Made by a program: the position numbers and the translations under genes. A stretch of 64,000 nucleotides of DNA from Rhabdophis nuchalis (taxonomy: Eukaryota > Chordata > Lepidosauria > Squamata > Natricidae): assembly GCA_039707465.1 (NCBI GenBank), contig CM077643.1:327983419-328047418 (forward strand), written 5' to 3'. Shown piece by piece: positions 1-11,696 of this stretch (its first letter is position 1; the number at the start of each line of letters is the position of its first letter). The notes under the pieces were generated by a model. It was not told where the DNA came from. It ran no database searches and saw only the letters and a program-made list of their open reading frames with translations.

Positions 1-518
1 TCTACTTTTTAGAGTAGAATGTTCACTAGCCAGAACAATGGATAATAATTCAATTGCAGTCTTACTATAGTTTTATAAAAAGCCATTATGAAAAGCAATT
101 AATTCTGATTTCTAATTATTCAACTTGTCTTTACAATGTCTAGAGATTGGGTTGGGATTTGTATCAAGCCACAATATTTAATAGATTCCAAGATCTCTTG
201 CTTAGTCTGCCCTTGGATCCCCTAAACCAAAAGAGACATATTTTTAAATTTATGACTAAATTTATGAAGAACAGGGGAGGGATTCAATGTATCTTGATCA
301 TCTCAACATTTCCCCCCTAAAATAGCACATTTATTTTATGATTTAGTCTATTTGTAGCTAAGAACATGTTCTATGTTATTCTGAAAGTCTTTCTGGCTTT
401 ATTTAACATCTTATTTTTGATCAGAAACTCATTTTACAATTTAAATACATACATTCATATATTCATACATATTGATGATACATATGAACTTCCATCACGA
501 TCCACTCTATATATTGTA
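1..518. other. unique AT-rich flank, no gene seen
   Basis: The stretch is AT-rich with no coding-like frame, no RNA-gene motif and no repeat that I recognise. Short open frames here have no family resemblance. Confidence 0.5.
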
Positions 519-877
519 CAGGGGTGTCAAACTCAAGGCCTGGGGGCTGGATCTGGCCCGTGGGATGCTTAGATCTGGCCTACAGAGCCACCTTGGAAAC
601 AGTGAAGGACCAGCTGATAGTGCCTCTGCCAGCAACAATGGAACTTGGGTGGGTCCCGGGCTCCGTTTTTGTTGTCAGAGGGTTGCAGGAAGCCATTGCA
701 GCCAAAACAGAGTTAAAGAGCCTGTTTTAGCTGGCAGAGCACTCAGGCTGCCACAGGCGCCCGAGACACAAGTGACATCCAGCTGTCCATGCCCACCCTG
801 GCCACGCCCACCTCAGACCCCCAAGGTCAAACACAACCCTGATGCAGCCCTCAATGAAACCGAGCTTGACACCCCTG
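519..877. mobile_element. non-autonomous hAT-like element (CAGGGGTGTCAA family)
   Basis: The element starts CAGGGGTGTCAAACTC and ends GAGCTTGACACCCCTG, which are near-perfect terminal inverted repeats. The body contains the 'ctggatctggcccgtggg' type sequence seen in widespread vertebrate hAT-derived repeats. No transposase is encoded; the three overlapping open frames here read through repeat sequence and are not genes. An 8-bp target duplication is not clear: the flanks atattgta and ctgtacaa are partly inverse of one another, as if the inverted repeat extended outward. A second copy lies at 5044-5344. The class assignment rests on the terminal motif and on general knowledge of this family. 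Confidence 0.65.
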
Positions 878-1953
878 CTGTACAATAATTCTTTCATCTT
901 ATACTATGAGGCAGAATCAATATTATTGAATTTACTGGGATTAAAATAATCTAGTCATTTGAATAAACAATAAAGTATAAGCATTTCTAGCATAGGAGTT
1001 TTGTAAGTCACAAAGAACAATTAACAACACTGTTTCTCTGAAGATCTTAGTTACGGAATGAAGAATCGCTAGACTTAGGGGATTATATGCATGTAATCAT
1101 TTTTATTATGAAAGGAAAAATACTAGGATAATATTTGTTTTCCCTGACAACAACATAAAGCCTTACCTTGACTGCATTCTGTTCAGGTTCTAATGTATTA
1201 TGCTATAAACATTTTTTTTTCTTGGCTAGAAGCAATTTATGCAGTTGCTTTGTGCTGATGTATAATAGTCTCTGCAAGCAAGATACGCTATTTTCATCTG
1301 AATGCTTTGATTTCAACATGTTGAATAAATGGTCCTAGTTTTTTATGAAATATTTTTGTAGGAGTTGTTTCTGTCAGAAAAATGGTCGTCCTCCCCCCCC
1401 CCCCGAATATTAACAATGTAGTAGTTTAATTATATTTTTGATTGCATTGTTTTTGTTTATTTGTTTCAAGGAGGTTTTTTGGAATTTATATGAACTTTCA
1501 AGGATTACACCCACACAACTAAACCTACTGCTTGATCCTGATCATCAGTGGAATATTCTGCTGGGAAAATCATGTATACTGGATGAGAAGATTGCCTTGT
1601 TTCAATGGATAGGCACTATTCACAAAGTTAGGCCCTTATTGCTATTTTTTAAAAGCAAAGCTAAATCTACCTACAACACAATTGCTAATGACTTTTTGTG
1701 AAAGAATTAGATGATACATAAGCAGAAATTGGCAAAGTTTAATTGTCTAAATTTGGGATATTTTTGACCAATAGGAACAGTAGGAAAAGAAGGATTTGTC
1801 TCATGTGCTCTACTCTTTCTTGAGGTAGATTAAACAGATCACTGATAACTCCTTTTCTTGTTCTAATCCAAGAAAGAAAACTTTGACACAATAATCTTGT
1901 CTGGGGGAGATAAATCATGTCAGTAAGAACTTTCATAGTTCAAATATTTTATT
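878..1953. other. unique AT-rich DNA, no gene seen
   Basis: AT-rich sequence with a short C run at about 1390-1404. The open frames at 1438-1701 (+) and 1739-1936 (-) have no recognisable domain, no repeat structure and no splice-site context that I can defend. I treat them as chance frames. Confidence 0.45.
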
Positions 1954-2398
1954 TATCTGCGGGATCGGATCCTGCCTCATACATCCTCACGGCCGATTCG
2001 CTCCCACAGAGAGGGACTTCTCCGGGTGCCGTCCACTAGACTTTGTCAGCGGGCGACGCCCAGGGGAAGGGCTCTCTCTGTGGTGGGCCCAGCCCTCTGG
2101 AACGACCTTCCCCCCGACATTAGGACGACTACGGACCTCCGCTCCTTCCGTCAGAAATTAAAAACACATCTCTTTTGTCTGGCCGGCCTAGGATAGTCTC
2201 TCTGTCTTTGGGGTATTATTATTATTGTATTTAATTATTGGGAATGCTATTTTAGTTTAGCTAGTTTTATGGGGAATTTTAGCATAGGCTCAGGTTTAAT
2301 TTGTTTTTAAAAATGTCTGTATATATTTATTGTCTTTTATTCTTCCTGTGCACCGCCCCGAGTCCCTGTGGGGAGAGGGAGCGGTTTATAAGTATTAA

Positions 2399-2473
<75 letters not shown>

Positions 2474-2475
2474 TA
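1954..2475 (+). mobile_element. L2-like LINE, 5'-truncated 3' end with (ATT)n tail
   Basis: The copy begins inside the RT C-terminal region (reads like RDRILPHTSSRPIRSHREG and [10 protein letters not shown]) and runs through the 3' UTR. It ends in the conserved tail block with CACCGCCCCGAGTCCCTGTG and GGGAGAGGGAGCGGTTTATA. The tail is a long (ATT)n array at about 2396-2474. It is closest to the copies at 33170 and 59243, sharing the same 'catcctcacggccgatt' segment. It is dead on arrival, being 5'-truncated. A Sauria SINE follows directly after the tail. L2 clade is inferred from the RT type seen in the longer copies. Confidence 0.85.
2396..2474 (+). repeat. (ATT)n microsatellite, L2 tail
   Basis: About 26 uninterrupted ATT units directly follow the L2 3' terminus, so the array was most likely seeded by the LINE tail. 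The polyleucine open frame across it (2301-2522) is an artefact. Confidence 0.95.
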
Positions 2476-2486
2476 TTAGATACAGA

Positions 2487-2737
2487 GAGCCAGGTGATGT
2501 AGCAGTTAAAATATTGGGCTAGAAACCAGGAGACCGTGAATTCTAGTCCCACCTTAACCTTGAAAGATAGATGGGTGTCCTTGGGCCAATCACCCTCTCC
2601 CAGCTCAACCCAACTCAAAGAGCTGTTGTTGTGGGGAAAGTAGAAAAAAGAAAGGAATATTCTGAGTGTTCACTGCCTTGAATTATTTATAAAGTAATAA
2701 AAGTGGGATAAAAGTCTAATAAAAAGAATAAAAATAA
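2487..2737 (+). mobile_element. Sauria-type tRNA-derived SINE
   Basis: A tRNA-like head contains an A-box-like region (gatgtagcagttaaa) and a B-box-like GAATTCTAGTCCC. The SINE body follows (ttgggccaatcaccctctcc, gttgttgtggggaaa). The 3' part is gccttgaattatttataaa...aataaaagtgggataaaa. This arrangement is that of Sauria SINEs, known squamate SINEs with a Bov-B LINE-related 3' end. It sits immediately 3' of an L2 (ATT)n tail, a common landing place for A/T-rich-target insertions. The copy looks close to full length but diverged. Confidence 0.85.
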
Positions 2738-2937
2738 GAAAAGAAGTATATATATATCCAATTTCCCCCCATAAAACAATCCTCTGGGGGAAGAGTGATT
2801 GATCCTGAGTTAATAAGCCCACCGTGGACTTGAAGCAACATTTTCTCTATATAACTGTAACCTCCAACTGCTACTACAGACATTTTCCTTTGTAAATTAC
2901 ATGCAGTAGTTTTGGAGATACTTTCTACAGGTAATCT

Positions 2938-3250
2938 TCAACTCAACAGTATAATTGAACCTAACTATTATGGTCATAAGTCAAGATGGACATAATGTGG
3001 GCTATCACCTGATCAGACCTACAGTATTTTTATGATCATAATGACCATTGTTCATTATGAAATTATTTTTGCTGGAAAGCAGAAGTAAACATTACAAATA
3101 TGACTGTGGGACACTGCAGACCAGTTGCTGAGCACCCAAAATATGGTCACCTGATCATGGGGAGGGGGCAACATTGGAACTTCAAAACTGGGTCAAAAGT
3201 CCTTTTTGCTGGACTTCAAAGTGACTGATCGTAAGTCAAGGATTACTTGT
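2938..3250. mobile_element. MITE-like element, CAGGTAGTCCTCGACTTA family
   Basis: The left end CAGGTAATCTTCAACTCA and right end taagtcaaggattacttgt are imperfect inverted repeats. Internal phrases (ggtcataagtcaaga, ggtcacctgatcatgggg, gggacactgca) match the copies at 25314-25670 and 27494-28512. No transposase is encoded. Superfamily is not determined because I could not define a target duplication. Confidence 0.6.
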
Positions 3251-3347
3251 AATCTATATTTCCTTTCAATAGATATTAAACACAGCTTTACGTGAAAGTT
3301 GCTATACTATGTCTTAGATAGTGCAACAAATCAAGTGAGAAATAATA

Positions 3348-3921
3348 TTTTATTTATTTATTTAAATTTATACCCCGCACCTTCTCCAAAAGGACCCAGG
3401 GCGGCGCACAGGAAATTGAAAAACATAACAAATATTACAAAATACAAAATTTAAAAACATATTAAATTCCTACCCTGTGCTAAAATCGATTAAAATCCCC
3501 CAAATTAAAACTAAGAGCAGTCATAACGGGAGGTTACGCTAGGCCAGCTTGATGGAAAAGGTGTGTCTTAAGGCACTGGCGGAAGAGGCGGAGGTCTGAG
3601 ATGGTACGTAGTTCAGGGGGTAGGTTGTTCCAAAGGGTAGGGCACACCACAGAGAAGGCCCTTCCCCTGGGTGTCGCCAACCGGCATTGCCTGGCTGACG
3701 GCACCCTGAGAAGGCCCTCTCTGTGGGAGCGGATCGGACGAAGGGATGTATGGGGCAGGAGACGGTCTCACATATAACTAGGCCCCGAGCCACGGAGCGC
3801 TTTGAAGATGGTCGTCAAAACCTTGAAGCGCACCCGAAAGGCCACAGGTAGACAGTGCAGCTCGCGCAGGAGCGGTGTTATGTGGGAGCATCTAGAGGCT
3901 CCCGTAATCACCTGCATGGCC
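3348..3921 (-). mobile_element. L2-like LINE, 5'-truncated, minus strand
   Basis: Read on the minus strand this is the RT C-terminus followed by the 3' UTR and an ATTT-type tail (3348-3370). The codons give [15 protein letters not shown] and WNDLPP-like blocks, but the frame is interrupted. The tail block is ccaaaaggacccagggcggcgcacagg on the plus strand. The copy ends upstream at about 3921 in the segment equivalent to 'cagaatgcagc'. It belongs to the same subgroup as 10036-11696. Confidence 0.85.
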
Positions 3922-4285
3922 AAATATTCCACATTCATTGTATAAGATCAAGGGGAAGTGTCAGTTCTGTCTGGTTCAGCTTGGGGGACATCCTACCATA
4001 AAAAGAAGGGGGGAAGGAGGAAAGAGGGAAAGCAATAAAGCTTTGTGTGTACATGATAGGGAATGGGTGGGGGCAGGGGGGAATGACAGTTGAGAACAAC
4101 CAAAGCAGCCGGATTCTGTTTTTGCCAGTATCCCACAGCCAGAAATATGCAGATTACCCCTCAAACATCTGAGTTTTCAAAACATTTTGGCGAGTTGGCT
4201 GGAAACAAATTGGTCATGGAGGGGAAGGATGAAATAGGGGCAAATCTACACCTTATTTATGCATATGGTGAGTGTGGCATTGGTC

Positions 4286-4847
4286 TGACCTAGGTTTCCC
4301 CACCAGCACGAAGCCGAGCCCTTGTCCCAATAAACCCATTTTATTTAATTTATACTGAATTCCTCTCCAGCAAAGTCCCGGCCCACAGTCTTTCAAGATA
4401 ATTCACAATTACCAACCTTTATTAGATTTGGAGAGTGGCTAGGCCAATATCTTTCAAACGCTGCAATACTTGGCAAGAATGCAGGAATGAACTAATTGTG
4501 TCCTGCAAACATCCCTCCCCTTTCACTCCTCTTTTATTCCCTATGGGAGAAGCCATTCACCATTCACCTGTGGCTTTTCTCCCTAGTCGACCCTTGTTCC
4601 TTAGCTGTTCCCTTCTCCTGGCAACTCTGTGCATGCCCACACTGGAAACAGGCTCCAGCTGTTCATCTGCCTCACTGATGTCTGACTCTGAAGGCAGATA
4701 TCAGACGGCCCTGGCCCCATCTCTGCCTCAGATGCAGAGCATTCGTCAGAGCCTTCCCCAGACTCCAGGATTGGCCCATGGTCCTCCCCAACCTGCTCAC
4801 TGTCCAAATCTGCTGCCAGCTCTGCTGGCCATTGGCAGGCCACAACA
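4286..4847 (-). mobile_element. probable solo LTR of an LTR retroelement
   Basis: On the minus strand the segment starts TGTTGTGGCC at 4847, the same terminus as the LTR at 28910-29355. It then has a TATA-like ATAAAAGAGG and an AATAAAGG signal about 100 bp further on. The other end is placed tentatively at 4286, giving ...CCTAGGTCA, flanked by ggtc, against ggta at 4848. No gag, pol or env region is adjacent, so it is either a solo LTR or a degraded fragment. Whether it is retrovirus-like or Ty3/Gypsy-like cannot be told from this. Overlapping open frames on both strands here are not genes. Confidence 0.55.
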
Positions 4848-5043
4848 GGTACTTTCAGAGCTGGCTTGACTTTATTGCAACCAACATCCTTAGTAAAAGA
4901 ACCCTTGGCTTTAAACACATGGAGTCAAAGGTCTCCCCCCCACCCACCCAAGGGATTGGATTGGGACAAATCTGATAGGAAAATCATTTTCTTACTTTTC
5001 TGGAACTAGGAAATAGGATACTAAAATACATAATGTTTTAGGC

Positions 5044-5344
5044 CAAGGATGTCAAACTCAAGGCCCGCATGTCAGATCTGGCCCATGGGGCTGCCCTGGA
5101 AACAATTAAAAGACTGGCCCATGGTGCCTCTGCTGGCAAAAATGGAGCTGGGCCCTCCCGAGCTCTGTTTTCACTGGCAGAGGGCTGTAGGAGGATCCCT
5201 CCCAACCCCGCCGAGGCCACCACAGGTGCCCACAACACAAGTGACATTGAACTGGCCAGGCCCACCCTGGCCATGACCACGTAGACTGCCCGAGGTCAAA
5301 CAACCCTGATGCAGCCCTCAATGAAATCCCTGTTGATATCGCTG
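5044..5344. mobile_element. non-autonomous hAT-like element (CAGGGGTGTCAA family), copy 2
   Basis: This is a diverged copy of the element at 519-877. The left end is caaggatgtcaaactcaagg and the right part is 'tgatgcagccctcaatgaaa' followed by tgttgatatcgctg. The flanks ttttaggc and ttttagat agree at 6 of 8 positions, consistent with an old 8-bp target duplication. Open frames inside it are repeat artefacts. Confidence 0.65.
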
Positions 5345-6681
5345 TTTTAGATCATGAAGTACCTTCATGGAGAATATAAATTACATTAGAAACCTCCTAC
5401 TACATCAGTTTGAGCAAAACATATTCTTGTATATCTCTGGGGGAGCCTAGGGAAAGACAATGAGTTCTGTTAGTCAAGGAGCTCTAGTGTTGAAAGAACT
5501 GCTCATAGGAGAAATGCCAAGCATTTTTATAGATTTGTTTTTTAAAAAAAAAAATCTGTAGTCTTCTCCAATGCTTGCTGGATGTAGCAAATATCACAAT
5601 GGTTCTCCTTTGGTAGGAGTTTTCTGGGAGGTTTCAATAGGAATTTTGCCCACTTGAAAAATTGATTCCAGAGATTCTGCGTTAAGTGTCACAAAAGTTT
5701 ATTATGAAGTAGAAAGAAGCTGCAAGAGATTTCCTTTCCCACCCTCACTCTGTGATTTGATGGTTCTAAGATCCATAAAATAATATTTAAAAAAAAACTT
5801 AGGTAGGTGGGCTAGAAAAAGTATCTGTTTGTGTGGTCCAATGGTCCTACTTAGTTTAAGGAAATGTTGGACGTTTCAAAGTGTTTGGATTAAAGTAAAA
5901 TATGACAATTCCAAGGACCAGGCACATATTGTTTTACATCCTTCCTGCTATTTGATCTTTCTAAGTGCCATAGTAGATAACTGAGACACTGTATTGTTAG
6001 CCACAGTGAGCCATTTCAGGCTTTTCTAGGGAACATCTGTTTAGAAAAACTGAAAAATGCATGCCCTTTGAACTGTGCTTAAAATGAAGGGTGCACTCAG
6101 AATCTCCGAGTCATTTTCAGTCATCCATAGTACAGTAGAGAAGATCACATTTTGTTCTGACTTACAGCTTGTTCCTGTTTTATTATGCTGGAGGATCATA
6201 ATTCTGTCAACTTTGTCTCCCAGATTGACTTTGGCTGCTGCAATCAACACATCTTCATATCGTTTAAGACACAAAGCAGCCAGAAGCCACGGAATATTTC
6301 TTTACTACACAGACTCTTCACTATAAAATAAGTGTCATTTTCTAAAGGGAGACAATCTGTTTCTCTAATGTAGCATCACTTTTCAAAAGTTACTGTAAAA
6401 GTTGTTGGTTCAAATCCCAGTTGAACCATTGCAGGATTTTGCCATAAACTCACAGACTCAAACATCAACCTTAGGTGCAATATTTGTGTAAAATGGCTAG
6501 TATAATTTTAAAATATTAAAATTCTAAAATATTCATTTCTTTTAAAACATCCTTCCTCTCTCTAGTACCTTCAGACATAACTTCCAAAATACCTAGCTGC
6601 TATTTAGGGGTTCTGGGCATTGTAATCCTAACTATCTTAGAAAGTGGTAGATTGGGACAGTCTAATTTAAATGGACTATAT
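5345..6681. other. unique AT-rich DNA, no gene seen
   Basis: I see no coding or RNA signal. A weak palindrome-type segment around 6560-6665 (gggcattgtaatcctaac) looks like an eroded MITE, but I cannot bound it. The opposing frames at 6041-6326 overlap each other and carry no motif. Confidence 0.4.
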
Positions 6682-7315
6682 CAGGGACGGCCAACCTTTT
6701 TCCCATTGTGTCCCTAAAACAGGGGAGCACAGGTCGTGCGTGGGTGTACCCATGCCCATAATTTTATGTGCGTGACCCCCTGTGTGCATGTGCATGTGAC
6801 CCCCACTTCCGGCGTGTGATGGACCCATTTTTCACCCTCTTCAGGCTCCAGAAGCTTTCTAGGAGCCTGGGGAGGGCAAAAAAATGGCCTTCCCCGCCCA
6901 TCCCTGGAGGCCCTCCAGGGCCTTCGGGAGGCTTTCCTGAAGCCTCCAGAGGGCAAAAAACGGCCCTATGGGCAAACAAAGTTTGCGAATGGACTTCCAG
7001 TTTCTCCCTAGGGCCGTTTTTCACCCTCCGGAGCCTTCAGAGAAGCCTCTTGAAGGCTCCAGAGGGTGAAAAACAGCCCTATAGGCAACCCGGAAGTCCT
7101 TTCCCAACCTTCCGGTTTGCACATTGGATTGTTTTTTGCCCTCCAGAGACTTCAGTGTAACCTCCGGAAGATGAAAAATGACCAAAAATGAAGGCTGAAG
7201 TCAGCTGGCCAACACGCGCATGTGCACTGGAGCTGACAGGGCAACACCTTGCATGCCCTAACAAATGGTTCCATGTACCACCTGTGGCATTCATGCGATA
7301 GGTTCATCATCATGG
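6682..7315. mobile_element. hAT-like non-autonomous element (CAGTGATGG family)
   Basis: The left end is CAGGGACGGCCAACCTTTTT and the right end is tgcgataggttcatcatcatg. These are diverged forms of the CAGTGATGGCTAACC / GGTTCGCCATCACTG ends of the copy at 18976-19349. The exact 8-mer gactatat lies at 6674-6681 and 7316-7323, the target-duplication size of hAT transposons. The body is GC-rich with several near-duplicate 'ccctccagagcctt' modules of both orientations. No transposase is present. The 130-codon frame at 6768-7160 runs through these modules and is not a gene. Confidence 0.8.
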
Positions 7316-8365
7316 GACTATATTGTTGTATCAGTCCTTCATTACTAACATTACTCATTAGTAATGAACACAGCAAGACACTACAAAACAATTTCCTATA
7401 ATACACACAAAAAAGCAAGAAAGGCTCTTGATCCAAATTTGTTCACTAATTGGTTTAATGTAATCTATAGGATAAAAGAGATATCATATTTTTAAAAGGG
7501 ATGGGGTGGGGATTATTCCTTGGTTTCTCCCCTCCTTCCACCTTGTACAATTTTTTTCAGGTTTATGGATCTGATTTAAATACAATGTATTTCAAGGTCA
7601 TATGCAATTTCTCAAGATGATGAATGAAATATTTAGCAAGTATATGATTTTTCAGTATGGGAATGGCCTGATGTGCTAAAAGACACGGATTTTTCTATCA
7701 GCCAGGTTTATAGTGTGTCAGTGACCATTGTGCACAGGAAACATTTGTTCAAAACAGCTATTATTTGAACTTCTAGTCTTGAAGGGCGGGGGCATAATTT
7801 CATTGATTTTTCCCTCTCAAGCAAAGCGAACTTTCAGTTTTAAGATATTAGACTGCCAGGAAGCATGGTATCAATCCACCATAACTGGAAAATCATTAAC
7901 CTTAGAGAGCAATTAGTATACTGCCTGATCCTCACTAGGCTCAAGGCAATTAGATTATAGTCCAGAAACTAACACAAGTGTCACAACTACATTTCCAGCT
8001 CAGTGCCTTGCTAGACATTTTGCATAATTGATCAGCTTAATTTTTTCACACTTACACATCTTAACCAAATCAGAAGTGTCACATAAATATTTAGAAAGTA
8101 ACAAATGATAGGATGTCTGAAAAGTACCTGCTGATAACTCGCTGATCTGCGTGCATACCATAACTTGTGCAATGTAAGTGCCTGCTGTAACAATGACATG
8201 TTAATTATTCTTTTTCTCCCCCACAGAAGTTTAATGTAATATTCTCTGATGGAGATGAAATCCCCTAGATAATTTTTTTTTAAAAAATGTTATGCGCTAC
8301 ATATATTATTTTGCAGTGGCAAGGAATAGATAAGGGTTTCACTTTGGAAGGAAACTAATGGCTGA
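7316..8365. other. unique DNA, no gene seen
   Basis: AT-rich sequence with no recognisable gene, RNA or repeat. Confidence 0.45.
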
Positions 8366-8449
8366 TGTAAGGTTTCCAATCAGAGTAGAGATGGAAGGGA
8401 CCTTGGAGATCTTCTAATCCAGCTCCCCACTCAAGCAGGAGACCTATAC
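8366..8449 (-). mobile_element. CR1 LINE 3' terminus fragment
   Basis: On the plus strand it reads agatggaagggaccttggagatcttctaatccagctccccactcaagcaggag. This is the reverse complement of the CR1 3' UTR end that also appears in the copies at 17815-18595 and 18597-18975. It is cut at its inner side by the hAT-like element beginning at 8450. Confidence 0.75.
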
Positions 8450-8753
8450 CAGTGATGGGTAGCCTTTTTGACATCAAGTGCCGAAACTGGAGCACGCGCT
8501 TGCACATGTGCGCATGCGCTGGTGCACTGGAACTCAGAAGAGAGCAACTGGCCAGTGTGCATATGTGCAGCGGACAGCTGTTCTTCCGGGTTCTGTCACG
8601 CACATGCATGCCGGATAGCTGGCCCCATGCACCTGCATGCCAGACCAGCTGTCTGGCATGCATGCATTCGACGGAACCTAGAAGAGCAGTTGGTAACTGT
8701 GCATGTGCCCACAGAGAGGACTTTGCGTTCTACCTCTGGCACTCACGCCACTG
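8450..8753. mobile_element. hAT-like element (CAGTGATGG family), inserted in CR1
   Basis: It starts CAGTGATGGGTAGCCTTTTT and ends near ctggcactcacgccactg. The body is a CpG/CA-rich 'gcgcatgcgctggtgcactgg' sequence typical of this family. No matching target duplication is visible, and the CR1 sequence does not resume after it, so one end may have been lost. Open frames on both strands are repeat artefacts. Confidence 0.6.
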
Positions 8754-8919
8754 AATGAGGTTCCTTCTGAGATCCAAACACCCTACTGTTGTTTCAAGGC
8801 ATTCTGAAGCTTTCTTTGAGTTGCATGGGTTGGTTTCTTTATTTTTGTTTTTGTCATCATTGCCATCTTTGTTTCTTTCTGTCTCTTACTGTATTTTTCC
8901 TTGATTTTAATATTGTTGA

Positions 8920-8975
8920 CTTCTGAACTGCCCAGTCATGAAAATTTGGTGGCATACAAATTAAATAAATAAATC
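8920..8975 (+). mobile_element. old LINE-type 3' tail
   Basis: The short block tgaactgcccagtcatg...ggtggcatacaaattaaataaataaat has the form of an L2-like LINE terminus with an (AAAT)n tail. It is too diverged to place further. Confidence 0.45.
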
Positions 8976-9141
8976 TCATGAGACAATAATAGCTTTCCTC
9001 ATTTAAATAAAAAGCTTTTTAAAAACCTACTCTTTAATAATTACTATTGTACTTTTCACTATAGTAAGATTGCTCTTACATTGTGATTTTCTTTAGAAAT
9101 ATTACATCATTTAGTAGAGGAGCTTGATACAAATTAAGTCG

Positions 9142-9185
<44 letters not shown>

Positions 9186-10035
9186 TTTATTGTCATTGTA
9201 ATAAAATTGTAATAAAATTACAATGAAATTGGTTAATTAAGTATTGATGAAGACATCTTGACCTACCTTGGTTCCAGTTACAATCAGCCCCCCCCCCCCA
9301 CATATACACAACTTTTGTTTAATAGATTAAAAGAATTCCATTAATGCCTCCCTAGGAAAATTCCAATTTCAATAACTGAGGACACTGAAATAAGTATATG
9401 ACTCTCCAACATTGTCTCAGAAGTTTGATCTTTATAAAAGGGAGATGCCCATCTTTTCATACAAATCACTCAGTGGCTTGCTTATGTTACCTGATTATCC
9501 CCTTCTGTCCATAATAAATCTCTAATTGTAGAAATTTTGTAATGTTTTTGATGCCAACTCAAGACATAAATATTCAGCCAAAAGAAATTTAACATGAAAA
9601 TTTATTTTTATTACAACTGTTTTTTATTTGAACTTTGCTTTTTGGAATTCAATGTTTATTTTAATCATTGGATACAGCAATCCATGAAAATATGAGTATT
9701 TAAAATAGATCAGTAACAGCATGCAACACTCTTCCATGTTGTACATTGCACATATGTTCTTCTTGAAGTATCAAGTGATGGTGTTCCAAACTGAGTCCAA
9801 TTCTCTTTTTTGGACCACACTTATAAGAACTAATTACATGGTGACTGGATTGTACTTCCACTTCTCATCGATTTCAATCACTTTTTCTGGGTGAATTTTG
9901 TTTGCTTTCAACCATGAAACAGCTTTTTGAGAGAAGATTTTGTTTTACGTCTAACTTGCGCACCATATTTTTGTTTATAATAATAGTAAATATGTTAATT
10001 CTCTTTGAATATACTCTTTATATTCGGTGCTCTTT
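8976..10035. other. unique DNA with a (TCA)n microsatellite
   Basis: The stretch has a (TCA)n array at 9142-9185 adjoining tttattgtcattgtaataaaa, which looks like the reverse complement of a retroelement tail of the form caatgacaataaag(atg)n. It also has a C run at about 9289-9299. No gene is seen. Confidence 0.5.
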
Positions 10036-11696
10036 TACTTATTTATTTATTTATTTTATTAAATTTATACCCCGCCCTTCTCCTTGTTAGGACCCAGGGC
10101 GGCACACAGGCATTATTAAAACCACAAAATACAAAATACAAAATCGATTAAAATATATTAAATTATTAGACCCGTGCTAAAAACCCATTTTAAAACCATA
10201 CCAAATTAATTTTAAATTTAAAAGTCAGAATTAGGGGCTATCCTAGGCCGGCTTGTTGGAATAGATACGTCTTAAGACGTTGGCGGAAGAGGCGGAGGTC
10301 CGAGATAGTGCGAAGGTCGGGGGGTAGGTCGTTCCAGAGGGCCGGGCCCGCCACAGAGAAGGCCTTTCCCCTGGGTGTCGCCAGCCGGCATTGCCCCGCT
10401 GACGGCACCCGGAGAAGACCCTCTCTGTGGGAGCAGATCGGACGAAGGGATGTATGGGGCAGGAGACGGTCTCGTATATAGCTAGGCCCCGAGCCATGGA
10501 GCGATTTAAAGATGGTCGTCAGCACCTTGAAGCGCACTCGAAAGGCCACAGGCAGCCAGTGCAGCTCGCGCAGGAGAGGTGTTACGTGGGTTTGCCTTGA
10601 GGCACCCATAATCACCCGTGTGGCCGCATTCTGTACTAACTGTAGCTTTCGAGTGCACCTCAAGGGGAGCCCCATGTAGAGAGCGTTACAGTAATCCAGC
10701 CGGGATGTCACAAGCGCTTGAGTGACTGTGCGAAGGGCTCCCCGGTCCAGTAAGGGGCGCAACTGGCGTATCAGGCGTACCTGATAGAACGCCCCCCTGG
10801 CCACGGCCGTCACATGGTCCTCCATGGACAGCCGCGAATCCAGGAGGACGCCCAAGTTGCGCGCCCTCTCCATGGCCAGTGTTGGACTTATCTGGCTGAA
10901 CCGGGGTGCCGGAAACCACAGCCACTCGGTCTTGGACGGGTTGAGCTTGAGTTTGTTACTACCCATCCAGATCCGTACGGCCTCCAGACACCGGGACAGC
11001 ACCTCGACGGCATCGTTGGGGTGGTTTGGGGTGGATATGTACAACTGAGTGTCATCAGCGTACAGATGGTATTCCACCCCAAAACCACGGATGATCTCGC
11101 CCAGCGGCTTCATGTAGGTGTTAAACAGGAGTGGCGAGAGGACCGACCCCTGAGGGACCCCACATGTGAGTGGCCTCGGGGACGACCTCTGCCCTCCTGC
11201 CAACACCCATTGCGACCGACCAGAGAGGTAAGACGAGAACCACCGTAGAACGGTGCCTCTCAGCCCCAACCCCCCCAATCGGTGCAATAAGATACCATGG
11301 TCGATGGTATCAAAAGCCGCTGAGAGGTCTAATAGGACAAGGATAGAGGAACAACCTCTAGCCCGTGCCCTCCAGAGATCATCTACCAACGCGACCAATG
11401 CCGTTTCGGTGCTGTGACCGGGCCGGAAGCCGGACTGGCGCGGGTCTAGATAATCAACTTCCTCCAGATGTCGGGGAAACTGTTGAGCCACCACACTCTC
11501 AACAACCTTCACTAAAAAGTGAAGGTTGGAGACGGGACGATAGTTCTCTAATAAAGCTGGATCCAGGGATGGTTTCTTGAGGAGGGGCCTCACCACCGCC
11601 TCTTTCAAAACGGTGGGCAAGTACCCCTCACTCAGAGATGAATTCACAATGCCCTGGAGCCAGCCTCATGTCACCTCCCAGGATGCCAGTACAAGC
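10036..11696 (-). mobile_element. L2-like LINE, 5'-truncated, RT region open
   Basis: A 1.66-kb minus-strand copy covers the whole RT domain, C-terminal region and 3' UTR, ending in an ATTT-type tail at 10036-10058. Its upstream limit is about 11696, where similarity with the 39280-42580 copy (gcttgtactggcatcctg) starts. It is GC-rich against an AT-rich background. No clear target duplication is visible; L2-clade elements often lack one. The endonuclease part is missing, so it cannot mobilise itself. Confidence 0.9.
10238..11647 (-). CDS. L2-like LINE reverse transcriptase, N-terminally truncated ORF2 fragment
   Basis: A 469-residue frame is open from a Met that lies inside the original ORF2, so the start is arbitrary. 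Visible RT blocks in order are: [18 protein letters not shown] (about 24-41), [12 protein letters not shown] (about 72-83), [12 protein letters not shown] (about 106-117, first catalytic Asp), [14 protein letters not shown] (about 163-176), and [13 protein letters not shown] (about 193-205, catalytic Asp pair). A C-terminal region typical of the CR1/L2 group follows ([34 protein letters not shown]) and ends naturally. Compared with 41086-42366 it lacks about ten codons between the catalytic core and [12 protein letters not shown], an in-frame deletion. The product would reverse-transcribe LINE RNA at a nicked target, but no endonuclease domain is left. Expression is unlikely. Confidence 0.8.
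   Translation of the reverse strand: MNSSLSEGYLPTVLKEAVVRPLLKKPSLDPALLENYRPVSNLHFLVKVVESVVAQQFPRHLEEVDYLDPRQSGFRPGHSTETALVALVDDLWRARARGCSSILVLLDLSAAFDTIDHGILLHRLGGLGLRGTVLRWFSSYLSGRSQWVLAGGQRSSPRPLTCGVPQGSVLSPLLFNTYMKPLGEIIRGFGVEYHLYADDTQLYISTPNHPNDAVEVLSRCLEAVRIWMGSNKLKLNPSKTEWLWFPAPRFSQISPTLAMERARNLGVLLDSRLSMEDHVTAVARGAFYQVRLIRQLRPLLDRGALRTVTQALVTSRLDYCNALYMGLPLRCTRKLQLVQNAATRVIMGASRQTHVTPLLRELHWLPVAFRVRFKVLTTIFKSLHGSGPSYIRDRLLPHTSLRPICSHREGLLRVPSAGQCRLATPRGKAFSVAGPALWNDLPPDLRTISDLRLFRQRLKTYLFQQAGLG

Noticed and set aside
2301..2522. Polyleucine open frame that looks like a membrane peptide
   Set aside because: It is a translation of the (ATT)n tail of an L2 element.
6768..7160. 130-codon frame with proline/glycine-rich repeats
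   Set aside because: It lies wholly inside a hAT-like non-autonomous element with an 8-bp target duplication.
9142..9185. (TCA)n run considered as a CRISPR-like or regulatory array
   Set aside because: It is a simple trinucleotide microsatellite beside a retroelement tail-like sequence; no spacers exist.
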